Assembly (NCBI GenBank): GCA_022819745.1
Contig: JAJEGS010000034.1
Location: 1 to 64,000, forward strand
Length of the DNA stretch: 64,000 nucleotides
Reading direction: 5' to 3'
Source: Candidatus Latescibacterota bacterium
Lineage (GTDB): Bacteria > Latescibacterota > UBA2968 > UBA8231
Both the position numbers and the translations under genes were made by a program. This document shows, in pieces, positions 9,982-18,701 of this stretch. Below the pieces are notes generated by a model. It did no database searches, had not been told where the DNA came from, and saw only the letters and a program-made list of their open reading frames with translations. The number at the start of each line of letters is the position of its first letter. Positions within the stretch are counted from its first letter, which is position 1.

Positions 9982-10629
9982 TTAAGCGAGGCGGGCGAGC
10001 GCCTCTTGCCGGCTGATGCGGCGGAAAGATTGTTCGAGCACGGGGCCTTGATCCTGCCAGCCCTCCTCGCGTTCGCCATCGGGCACGGAGTCGAAGACGT
10101 TTTGGCACCAATCAGCGAGCGGATCTGCCGGGCAGCGGATCACCAAGTCGGGATCGGCGACCGCACCTGTGGCCGAATACGCATAGAAGGTTTCGATAAG
10201 CCGTTCAGCCGCGGCTACCTGCTGACGCTGGTACTCACACGGAACTGGAGGCCCGTCGGGCACGAGTAAGATGTTGACGCCGCGGTCGGTAATCGCGTTG
10301 AGCCGCTCGACCGCATCCGTGCCGACCAGCACGTCTTTGTGCTCCGGCCAGATGTCGAACATTCCGTAGGCTGCCTTGGGCTCGCGCGATTGGAAGGTGA
10401 AGTTATCGGGATATGCGAAAAAATCCTCGCCCGTGGCGCGGTAGGTATTGTAAAAGGCAGTTACGTGGGCCATGATCAAATTGACGGCCCCGACGCCCTC
10501 AAGGCGATTGGGCGATAGCACCCCGAGCCTCTTGGTATTGGTAAAGCCGCGAAAGTAATCTGCCAGTGCGACTGGGTGGCCGCTGGCAATTATCTCAAAA
10601 TCGCTGTCGCCGAGTGTTGAACTGTGCAT
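9982..10629 (-). CDS. Unknown protein cotranscribed with PhyH
   Basis: A 215-residue protein whose family I do not recognise. No signal peptide or membrane segment is visible. It has a compact mixed composition with blocks such as YPDNFTFQSREP, GMFDIWPEHKDV and ITDRGVNILLVPDG, and four Cys residues. It begins at ATG 10629 and ends 18 bases before the PhyH start, so the two are likely a pair: a substrate-handling partner or a separate enzyme of the same step. The codon use resembles its neighbours, which supports a real gene. Confidence 0.7.
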   Translation of the reverse strand: MHSSTLGDSDFEIIASGHPVALADYFRGFTNTKRLGVLSPNRLEGVGAVNLIMAHVTAFYNTYRATGEDFFAYPDNFTFQSREPKAAYGMFDIWPEHKDVLVGTDAVERLNAITDRGVNILLVPDGPPVPCEYQRQQVAAAERLIETFYAYSATGAVADPDLVIRCPADPLADWCQNVFDSVPDGEREEGWQDQGPVLEQSFRRISRQEALARLA

Positions 10630-10650
10630 GAGTACGTCCGCCTAAGCCCT

Positions 10651-10902
10651 TCACGGCAGATATTTCATAATCGTCGCCACCGCCACAACGGCACCGATAG
10701 TAATGTACAGGTTGCGGTTCAGTCCCTTGTGCAATTCGGTTTTGAGTTCGGCCACCGCGCCCTTGATTTCGCCTTCCAGCCGGGTGCTTTCGGCCTTGAT
10801 TTCGCCTTCCAGCCGGGCGATATCGGCCTTCGTGGCAAGATGCTCATAGACGCCTTCAAGCCGCGACAGACGCTCTTCCGGGGTCAGGGGCGGGTTGGTC
10901 AT
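10651..10902 (-). CDS. Small coiled-coil protein with C-terminal membrane anchor
   Basis: An 83-residue protein. After PPLTPEERLSRLEG comes a long charged helix with two nearly identical 11-residue units (RLEGEIKAEST, RLEGEIKGAVA) coded by a 33-base DNA repeat around 10762-10827. A single hydrophobic segment (LYITIGAVVAVATIMKYL) closes the C-terminus. The layout is that of DUF1640/XhlA-like tail-anchored coiled coils. A good AAGGATAAC site precedes the ATG. The function is unknown. Partners could be membrane complexes assembled through the helix. Confidence 0.75.
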   Translation of the reverse strand: MTNPPLTPEERLSRLEGVYEHLATKADIARLEGEIKAESTRLEGEIKGAVAELKTELHKGLNRNLYITIGAVVAVATIMKYLP

Positions 10903-11135
10903 AACTGTTATCCTTATTGTAGCGAAAGTACTAGATAGTATAGGGGGGTGTCAATTTCCAAGCTACTTTGCACGGTTGCGAGGATGGGGCGGCTGCATGG
11001 GGCCGACCGCGAAACGCCCCAAAGAGACGCAACAAGCGGGCGGTCCTCATTTTGTAAAGGCAATATCTGTGCCAGCGTCGCTGGTCTGGTAGCGGGGCTT
11101 GTGGGCGGTTCCTACTGTGTCGGCAAGCACACACC

Positions 11136-11227
11136 GATGGGTTGTTTACGCGCCTGTCGTCGGAGTTGTATTTCTACCGGCTCCAAGGTGGCGATTTCGT
11201 CGAGTCAGGAAGCTGCTGCTCAGGTAG
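11136..11227 (+). pseudogene. Relic of a C-terminal secretion-sorting (FlgD-like/T9SS type A) tail
   Basis: The 347-base stretch 10903-11249 has no intact gene, but plus-strand translation from 11136 gives DGLFTRLSSELYFYRLQ then GGDFVES. After a one-base frame change this continues RKLLLR and a TAG at 11225-11227. Tails of the form SGxYFYRLQAGDFxxxRKLLLR end many exported proteins in Fibrobacteres-, Latescibacteria- and Bacteroidetes-like bacteria. The rest of the protein is not recognisable upstream. I see nothing else supportable in the stretch. Confidence 0.5.
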
Positions 11228-11249
11228 CGCGGCGTCATTGCGGCAGCCC

Positions 11250-12035
11250 CTACTCCAGCAGAATGCCGCCGTCGAGGACGATGTTTTTACCCGTCATCGA
11301 CGGAGTCCTGCACAGCATTTCAAAAACGTAAAGCAGATGCACCGGAGGCACTTCCTGATTCCACACCTTCATTAGGTTTTTGACCCCGTCAATGGCCTCG
11401 CTCGGCGTGTTGGAAATCATCTGGCCGCTGACAATGACCGGGCTGATGGAATTGACGCGAATCCCGAATTCCTTACCCGCCTGCACCGTATAATTGCGGC
11501 TGAGACCGAGCAGGGCCGCCTTGCTGCAAACATAAGGTGCCCCTACGTACAGCCCGCCCACCAGTGCGGCCAGCGACACGATATTAATGATTTGCCGGTC
11601 ATCGCTGCCATGCTGCATCAAGCCGACCGCGCCCTGGCTCATAAAAGCCGCGCCTTTTGCATTTACATTGAGGACGCGATCCCAGTTGTCCTCGGTCATG
11701 TCGAGCAACTTTACCTCGCTGAGCAGCCCAGCGTTATTGATGAGCAGATCGAGGCCGTCGTACTGTTCGGCGATTTCAGCGTAGAAAGACTTGATCTGCG
11801 CGACATCGCTGAGGTCCACGCGATGGACGCTGTACTCGCCACCATAGGACGCAACCGCCTCCACAGTGTCGTCCTGCGGCACCACATCGACTAGGATGGG
11901 GATTCCACCGCGCGAGGCGATAAAGGTCGCAAATATTTTGCCAATCGTCCCGCTGGAGCCGGTGATAATGCAGCGCCGACCCTTGAGGTATTCTTCCATC
12001 GTTACGTACTGCTCAAGTCCCACACTACCGTTCAT
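11250..12035 (-). CDS. Short-chain dehydrogenase/reductase (SDR)
   Basis: A classical SDR of 261 residues from the ATG at 12035, which has an AGGAGA site 7 bases upstream. A longer open frame to 12167 is not supported. The cofactor loop is TGSSGTIGKI, the structural motif is INNAGLLSE, the catalytic Ser lies in NIVSLAAL, and Tyr/Lys are in YVCSKAAL. The C-terminal NIVLDGG is typical. It is probably NAD(P)-dependent and acts on a small hydroxy or keto compound. It stands divergent from the Ldh2 dehydrogenase gene at 12218. Confidence 0.9.
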   Translation of the reverse strand: MNGSVGLEQYVTMEEYLKGRRCIITGSSGTIGKIFATFIASRGGIPILVDVVPQDDTVEAVASYGGEYSVHRVDLSDVAQIKSFYAEIAEQYDGLDLLINNAGLLSEVKLLDMTEDNWDRVLNVNAKGAAFMSQGAVGLMQHGSDDRQIINIVSLAALVGGLYVGAPYVCSKAALLGLSRNYTVQAGKEFGIRVNSISPVIVSGQMISNTPSEAIDGVKNLMKVWNQEVPPVHLLYVFEMLCRTPSMTGKNIVLDGGILLE

Positions 12036-12100
12036 AGATTTGTCTCCTAGCGTTATGCAAGTAATCAATGTGGAGGGCATTAAAAGGCCCTTTTGGACAC

Positions 12101-12159
12101 TAGTCAAGGAGCGGCTCCGTTGTAAGTCGGCAACAACAAACGGCACCCCTCCTTGACTA
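12101..12159. repeat. Nested inverted repeat between two divergent dehydrogenase genes
   Basis: TAGTCAAGGAG (12101-12111) and CTCCTTGACTA (12149-12159) are perfect 11-bp arms. The 37-base spacer holds further complementary stretches (CCGTTGT against ACAAC and ACGG). It lies midway in the 182-base divergent region between the SDR and Ldh2 genes and could be an operator or a structured leader. Confidence 0.5.
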
Positions 12160-12217
12160 GGCTGCAAAAAATCTCTTTATCCATACACCACGCACCAACT
12201 AAAAAGGAGCCAATCCA

Positions 12218-13294
12218 TTGACTGAATCTACCCGCCAAAACATCCAACCGGACGACCTGAAGAACTTTTGCACCGCCGCCATGGTCAAAGCCGGCCTCAG
12301 CCAAGAAGACGCCGCACTAAGCGCCCACGTCTTCGTCACCACCGACACCTGGGGCACCTTTACGCACGGCACCCGGCAGATCCGCGGCTTGATGCAGAAC
12401 GCGCGGCGCGGCCGTCTAGTCGCAACCGCAAAAGAGAAAATCGTCGCTGATGGACCATCTTGGGCTATTATCGACGCCTGCGACGGCATGCCGCCCGCCA
12501 TCTCCTGCCGCGCCGTGGAGTTAGCCGTTGCCAAAGCCCGCCAAAGCGGCATGTGCTACATCGGCATTCGAGGCAGCAGCCACTACGGTGCCGCCGGCTT
12601 TTACGCCAACATGATCGCCGAAAACGACATGATCGGTCTGTCCATGTGCAATGTGGAACCCTGCATGACCGTACCCGGCGGCAAGAGCAGAGTGCTGGGA
12701 ACCAACCCAATCGCCTACGCCGCACCCACCGGCACCGACCGCACCGTCATGCTCGACATTGCCACCAGCGCAGTTGCAGCCACCAAAATATTCGCGGCCA
12801 AAAACGAAGGTCGCGAAATTCCCGACACCTGGCTGGTAGATGAAGAGGGCATTCCAACGACCGATCCCACCGAGTTTCCGGAAAAAGGCGCGCAGTTACC
12901 CATGGCCGGACACAAAGGCTACGGGTTGGCCGTGCTAGTGGAACTGCTAACGGCGACCCTTAGCGGGGCGGCAATGATGAGCAGCGTCCAAAGCTGGGTC
13001 GCCGACACAGACGAGCCTTCAAACCAAGGTCATGCCTTTATCGCCATTGATGTCGGCGCAATGATGCCGCTGGAGGAATTCCACGCCCGCATGGACGTCA
13101 TGTGCAAAGAAATCAAGGGCGCTTCTCCAGCCAAAGGCGGGACTATCTTCCTGCCGGGCGAGATCGAGTGGAACAAGCGGGAGCAAGCGCTAGCCGAGGG
13201 TATTGTCATGCCCGAGGATGTCTTGATCAGCCTGCGGGGACTGGCCGAAGACAGCGGCCTCGACCCCGCGGATTTCAATCTGGACTTGGGCTGA
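12218..13294 (+). CDS. Malate/L-lactate (Ldh2) family dehydrogenase
   Basis: A 358-residue member of the Ldh2/YlbC family, whose members reduce or oxidise 2-keto/2-hydroxy acids with NAD(P) (malate, ureidoglycolate, sulfolactate). Typical blocks are the N-terminal helical region, HGTRQIRGL, GSSHYGAAGFY, GTNPIAYAAP and KGYGLAVLVELL. The only good start is TTG at 12218, placed after AAAAAGGAG. It is divergent from an SDR and convergent with mmsA. The substrate is not predictable, but another keto-acid step fits the catabolic island. Confidence 0.9.
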   Translation: MTESTRQNIQPDDLKNFCTAAMVKAGLSQEDAALSAHVFVTTDTWGTFTHGTRQIRGLMQNARRGRLVATAKEKIVADGPSWAIIDACDGMPPAISCRAVELAVAKARQSGMCYIGIRGSSHYGAAGFYANMIAENDMIGLSMCNVEPCMTVPGGKSRVLGTNPIAYAAPTGTDRTVMLDIATSAVAATKIFAAKNEGREIPDTWLVDEEGIPTTDPTEFPEKGAQLPMAGHKGYGLAVLVELLTATLSGAAMMSSVQSWVADTDEPSNQGHAFIAIDVGAMMPLEEFHARMDVMCKEIKGASPAKGGTIFLPGEIEWNKREQALAEGIVMPEDVLISLRGLAEDSGLDPADFNLDLG

Positions 13295-13311
13295 GCGCCG
13301 CGCCTTTTCCC

Positions 13312-14790
<1,479 letters not shown>

Positions 14791-14884
14791 GGTCTGATCC
14801 TTTTTTGTCGTAATATGGCCTTCTGGCGAAAGATAGCTGGAGCCATCGAGCCGTCAATGCTTGTAAGCCGTCCAAGAAACTCTA

Positions 14885-14900
14885 TCTTTACTAGTAAAGA
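14885..14900. promoter_or_regulatory. Palindromic operator candidate for the AbrB/MazF pair
   Basis: TCTTTACTAGTAAAGA is a perfect 16-bp palindrome 47 bases ahead of the antitoxin ATG, followed by a further CTTTACTCTCTTTAC half-site run. Antitoxins of the AbrB type bind such sites to repress their own operon. Confidence 0.55.
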
Positions 14901-14947
14901 ATACAAGGAACTTTACTCTCTTTACCTTTAACAAGGTCACTCTACTT

Positions 14948-15169
14948 ATGGCCCCGATCAAAATCAGCACGATCTCATCTAAAGGCCAAACCACGGTTCC
15001 CGTGGCCATTCGCCGCACCCTCGATCTACATCCGGGAGACGCCATCGCCTATGAAGTAGAGGGCGATAAGGTCAGCATCCACAAAGCCGCGAAAATCGAC
15101 TTGGAGTGGGCCAAGGCCCTCGAACAGACCCTGGCGGAGTGGCAGGACGAGGAGGACGATGATCTGTAG
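14948..15169 (+). CDS. AbrB/MazE-type antitoxin
   Basis: A 73-residue protein with the swapped-hairpin AbrB fold at its N-terminus (KISTISSKGQTTVPVAIRRTL, then GDAIAYEVEGDKV). A short acidic tail (WQDEEDDDL) is the part expected to neutralise the toxin. It overlaps the MazF gene by 11 bases, the usual coupling for these pairs. A palindrome at 14885-14900 is the likely autoregulatory site. Confidence 0.88.
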   Translation: MAPIKISTISSKGQTTVPVAIRRTLDLHPGDAIAYEVEGDKVSIHKAAKIDLEWAKALEQTLAEWQDEEDDDL

Positions 15170-15494
15170 CCGTTTTGACATCGTCGAAGTGCCTTTTCCG
15201 TTTAGTGATCTGCCCCGCTCCAAACGCCGCAAGGCACTGGTCCTGTCCGACTCTGTTTTCAACCAGAAAAACGCCTCCAGTCTGCTCATGATGATCACCA
15301 GCGCTACCCGCAGCGCTTGGCACCTCGACGTATCTCTCGCGCAGTGGAGCCAAGCGGGCTTGCGAAAACCCTGTCTTGCCCGGATGAAGCTATTCACGTT
15401 GGACAACAGACTCCTCCTCAGTAAAGTGGGGCACTTGACCGAGGATGACCAGCGGAGAGTAACTCAGGCGTTGCGAGCTGCAATACCCCACTGA
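15159..15494 (+). CDS. PemK/MazF-family toxin (endoribonuclease)
   Basis: A 111-residue MazF/PemK fold protein beginning RFDIVEVPFPFSDLP, followed by KRRKALVLSD, which forms the first strands of the family. SATRSAWHLDV and KLFTLDNRL correspond to later conserved strands. Members cut mRNA at short sequences and are held inactive by the AbrB-type partner encoded just upstream. The gene appears full length. Confidence 0.85.
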   Translation: MICSRFDIVEVPFPFSDLPRSKRRKALVLSDSVFNQKNASSLLMMITSATRSAWHLDVSLAQWSQAGLRKPCLARMKLFTLDNRLLLSKVGHLTEDDQRRVTQALRAAIPH

Positions 15495-15529
15495 CCTCTT
15501 TACCAGCCGGGCATAGCGATACCAGAAGA

Positions 15530-15715
15530 TCAGAAACGGTCGTTCAGTTTGTATAGAGAGCGCCTAGTCGATTTGGTGGTCTCGCCAAAGGGCACTTCTC
15601 GCCGGATATAGCCCAGTTCGATCAACTGAGCGAGGGGGCAGGTCAAATGACCTGCGGGTTTGCCCAGCCGCGCACCGATTTCGGTGAGTCGATGCTTCTT
15701 TATTATGCTTCTCAA
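15530..15715 (-). pseudogene. Remnant of an archaeal-type ATPase (AAA plus DUF234) gene
   Basis: The 61-residue frame reads KHRLTEIGARLGKPAGHL, then LAQLIELGYIRREVPFGE and RRSLYKLNDRF. This is the winged-helix segment that follows the AAA domain in Pfam Arch_ATPase/DUF234 proteins (normally about 450 residues). The P-loop part and the DUF234 nuclease-like end are both missing. It lies against a 39-bp inverted repeat at 15701-15739. Confidence 0.6.
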
Positions 15716-15739
15716 ACATTATGTTTGAGGAACATAATA
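15701..15739. repeat. 39-bp AT-rich inverted repeat
   Basis: Arms 15701-15719 (TATTATGCTTCTCAAACAT) and 15721-15739 are inverted with two mismatches around a single T. The repeat abuts the start side of the DUF234-ATPase relic. A comparable palindrome, also with ATTATGC-like arm ends, lies directly ahead of the DUF4143 ATPase at 53283. The rest of 15740-15963 shows only a weak 76-codon frame that I do not consider a gene. Confidence 0.7.
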
Positions 15740-15963
15740 ACAAGGGTCAAAGGATCAATTGTGCAATAGGTTTAAGCGAAAAACGAGGTTTGCCCAAGCG
15801 TGATCTCAATCTTCGTTTGGAGCCAGTACAACTTGCGTGTAGTGCATCACAATCAAACTTGCATATTCAAGATGTCAACGAGTTCCACATCGACAGTAGA
15901 GTAACACTTGACGTAAAATGGGGCGTAAAACAGCTTTCGCGCCAAGTCTAACGAGGAGGCGAG

Positions 15964-16902
15964 ATGAACACTTCGACAGAGCTTAACCACCCTACAACCC
16001 CACAAATCCTCTCGGTCGAGAAGATCTGGGACCGCGGCCCCCACAACGCCTTCACCGACCTAGTGCGCTTCGCCGATCGGTGGTGGTGTACCTTCCGCGA
16101 GGCCCAAGACCACGGGCCGAGCATCGGCACCATACGAGTCATTTGCTCAGACGATGGCCACACCTATGAGTCAGCAGCAGTCCTAGCAGAACAGGAGATA
16201 GACCTGCGCGACCCCAAGCTGTCAATCGCCAGCGACGGACGCCTAATGCTGGTGGCCGGCGGCAGCCTGTACGCGGGCACCGAGTACGGCACTCGCTCAC
16301 CGCGCATTGCCTTTTCAGACGACGGCTACACCTGGACTACGCCGCAGAAAGTGCTGGCCGAAGACCACTGGCTGTGGCGCGTCACCTGGCACGAGGGAGT
16401 CGCCTACAGCGTATCAAAGCTGGGCGAGGGCTCCCATCCGCGCCGGGGATTCCTCTACTCCAGCACCGACGGCCTCGACTGGCAGTGGATCACCGAGTTT
16501 TTCCTGCCCAACGACACCTGGACGGCCAGCGAGACCACGCTGCGCTTTATGCCCGACGGCACCATGATTGCCCTAGTGCGGCCCGACTGGATCGGCACCA
16601 GCCAAGCTCCGTACACGGACTGGCAGTGGACCCAAATCGACTACCCAATGGGAGGACCTAATTTTATCCGCTGGTCCGATGGTGCGCTGTGGGCCAGCGC
16701 TCGCAGCCGGCACCCCGACGGCGGCGCGGCCACGGTCCTGGCGCGGATGACGCCGACCAGTTACGAGCCAGTGCTATGGCTGCCCAGCGGCGGCGACTGT
16801 AGCTACCCCGGCATGGTCGAGCACGAGGGCTTGCTGTGGATGAGTTACTACTCATCGCACGAAGGAAAAACCAGTATTTACCTAGCGCAGATTGCCGTCT
16901 AG
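15964..16902 (+). CDS. BNR-repeat/sialidase-fold protein
   Basis: A 312-residue soluble protein with repeated Asp-box-like strands (SDDGHTYES, SDDGYTWTT, SSTDGLDWQWI) of the six-bladed sialidase propeller. The N-terminal block NAFTDLVRFADRWWCTFREA places the Arg typical of this fold in FRE. No signal peptide is visible. It starts at an ATG with an ACGAGGAGGCGAG site. Relatives are annotated as exo-alpha-sialidase-like. Glycosidase activity is unproven because only part of the sialidase Arg triad and Tyr/Glu pair can be placed. It precedes the HyuBA genes by 62 bases. Confidence 0.75.
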   Translation: MNTSTELNHPTTPQILSVEKIWDRGPHNAFTDLVRFADRWWCTFREAQDHGPSIGTIRVICSDDGHTYESAAVLAEQEIDLRDPKLSIASDGRLMLVAGGSLYAGTEYGTRSPRIAFSDDGYTWTTPQKVLAEDHWLWRVTWHEGVAYSVSKLGEGSHPRRGFLYSSTDGLDWQWITEFFLPNDTWTASETTLRFMPDGTMIALVRPDWIGTSQAPYTDWQWTQIDYPMGGPNFIRWSDGALWASARSRHPDGGAATVLARMTPTSYEPVLWLPSGGDCSYPGMVEHEGLLWMSYYSSHEGKTSIYLAQIAV

Positions 16903-16964
16903 GCCGCCGCTGACCCCAAGCGGCGTCTGTCGTATATTACCCAACCCATTAACCGCGAGAAGCC

Positions 16965-18701
16965 ATGCCCGACCAGATCGACCCCATCCAATTCGAGGTC
17001 ATTCGCAACGCCCTGCTCGAAGCCACCGAGGAGATGGCCATTGCCCTCCGGCGCAGCGCGTATTCGACCAACATCAAAACCCGCGCCGACTTCTCCTGCG
17101 CCTTTTTCGACCGCCAGTTGCGGCCCGTCGCCCAGGCGTTTACCCAGCCAGTACACCTCGGCTCGCTGACGATCCTCACGCCTCGCGCGGTCGCCGAATA
17201 CGGCCCTGAGAACTTGCAGGCCGGAGACGCAATCCTCGTCAACGACCCCTATCGCGGCGGGGTGCACCTCAACGACATCACGCTGATTTCGCCCGTCTAT
17301 TGCGGCGCGGAACTCTTCGGCTATGTGGCCAACCTCGCCCATCACGTCGATGTCGGCGGCGGTGCGCCAGCCAGCATTGGTGCCTTCCAGCAGGTGTATC
17401 AAGAGGGCATCATCATTCCTCCGGTAAAGCTAGTGCGCGGCGGGAAAATCTCGGCCGATGTCTTCGAACTAGTCATCGCCCAAATCCGCTCCAAGCGCGA
17501 GACGCGCGGCGACTTTCGCGCCCAAGTGGCGGCCAATCACTCGGGGATTCGCCGGCTCAACGCCCTCGCCGAGCAGGTGGGGTTGGCGGAAGCGTCTTTC
17601 TACATGGATCGGCTCATCGACTACACCCGAGAGCGGACGCTATCCGAATTGGCCAAGTTGCCCAAGGGGGAGTTCACGGCCACAGGCGTCGTCGATAACG
17701 ACGGCTTCACCGACGAGCCGGTGCGGCTCCAAGTCCGCGTCGCCATCGACGACGAAGGCGTGCTCTTCGACCTGACGGGATGCGATCCGCAGCGCCGGGC
17801 ACCGGTCAATTCCACCTACTCCCAGACCTTTGCGGCCTGCGCGTACGTGCTCAAGTGCCTGATCGACCAAGACGTGCCGGTCAACGCCGGGTTTTACGAG
17901 CAAGTGCGGCTCGTGGCCCCCGAGGGAACGGTCGTCAATTGCACGGCACCCTCGCCGGTGGTCGGGGGCTGGGAGACCCAGGTGCGGCTCTCCGATATCA
18001 TTCTCAAGGCCCTGCATCCGGCGCTGCCCGATAAGATTCCGGCCGCCACCAAAGGGACGATGTGCCAAGTCGGCTTCGGCGGCACCGACCCGCGCACCGG
18101 GCAGCTTTATTCCTACTACGAGACCATGGCCGGCGGCTACGGAGGGCGCAGTACCAAGGACGGGCCAGACGCCGTGCAGTGCCACGGTCAAAACACCGAG
18201 AACGCGCCGATTGAAGAGATCGAAATCAACTACCCACTGCGGATTGACCGCTATGAGCTGATAGAGGATTCAGAGGGGGCTGGGCAGTATCGCGGCGGCT
18301 TGGGACTGCGGCGCGACTACCGTTTTATCGATCACGAAGTGTCCTTTACCGTGCTGTCGGACCGAGACCGCTGGGGGCCGGAAGGGCTGGCTGGGGGCCA
18401 AGCAGGAGGCAAAGCGCGTTATATCCTCGACCCCGAAGGCCAGCACGTCGAATTAGGCTCCAAAACGACGATTGCACTCGCGGCCGATACAGTCTTCAGC
18501 TATCGCACTTGCGGCGGCGGCGGCTATGGCCCACCCCATCAGCGCGACCCCCAAGCGGTGGCCGAGGATGTGCGCGAAGGCAAGGTGAGCGCGGAGCGGG
18601 CGCGAGACGAGTACGGCGTAGTCATCGACAGCGCCACTGGGCAAGTCGATCAAGCGGCAACCGAGGCGCGGCGACGGGAGATGGCAGACAATGGCCTATA
18701 G
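16965..18701 (+). CDS. hyuB: Hydantoinase B / oxoprolinase-type subunit
   Basis: A 578-residue HyuB-family protein, the partner of HyuA in ATP-dependent N-methylhydantoinase, 5-oxoprolinase and acetone-carboxylase-like enzymes. Family blocks include ALRRSAYSTNIK, NDPYRGGVHLND, NLAHHVDVGG and GGYGGRSTKDG. The C-terminus is typical (GGGGYGPP, DPQAVAEDV). The stop overlaps the HyuA start by 11 bases, so the two subunits are translationally coupled. The substrate, a lactam or cyclic amide, cannot be named from sequence. Confidence 0.92.
   Translation: MPDQIDPIQFEVIRNALLEATEEMAIALRRSAYSTNIKTRADFSCAFFDRQLRPVAQAFTQPVHLGSLTILTPRAVAEYGPENLQAGDAILVNDPYRGGVHLNDITLISPVYCGAELFGYVANLAHHVDVGGGAPASIGAFQQVYQEGIIIPPVKLVRGGKISADVFELVIAQIRSKRETRGDFRAQVAANHSGIRRLNALAEQVGLAEASFYMDRLIDYTRERTLSELAKLPKGEFTATGVVDNDGFTDEPVRLQVRVAIDDEGVLFDLTGCDPQRRAPVNSTYSQTFAACAYVLKCLIDQDVPVNAGFYEQVRLVAPEGTVVNCTAPSPVVGGWETQVRLSDIILKALHPALPDKIPAATKGTMCQVGFGGTDPRTGQLYSYYETMAGGYGGRSTKDGPDAVQCHGQNTENAPIEEIEINYPLRIDRYELIEDSEGAGQYRGGLGLRRDYRFIDHEVSFTVLSDRDRWGPEGLAGGQAGGKARYILDPEGQHVELGSKTTIALAADTVFSYRTCGGGGYGPPHQRDPQAVAEDVREGKVSAERARDEYGVVIDSATGQVDQAATEARRREMADNGL

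Noticed and set aside
10948..11331. A 127-codon plus-strand frame across the gap before the SDR gene
   Set aside because: It runs into the antisense of the SDR gene and has a Cys/Ser/Arg-rich composition. The sorting-tail relic is in a different frame.
15721..15951. A 76-codon plus-strand frame ending just before the ribosome site of the sialidase-fold gene
   Set aside because: Its ATG lies inside an inverted repeat, it has no ribosome site, and its residue pattern does not look like protein.
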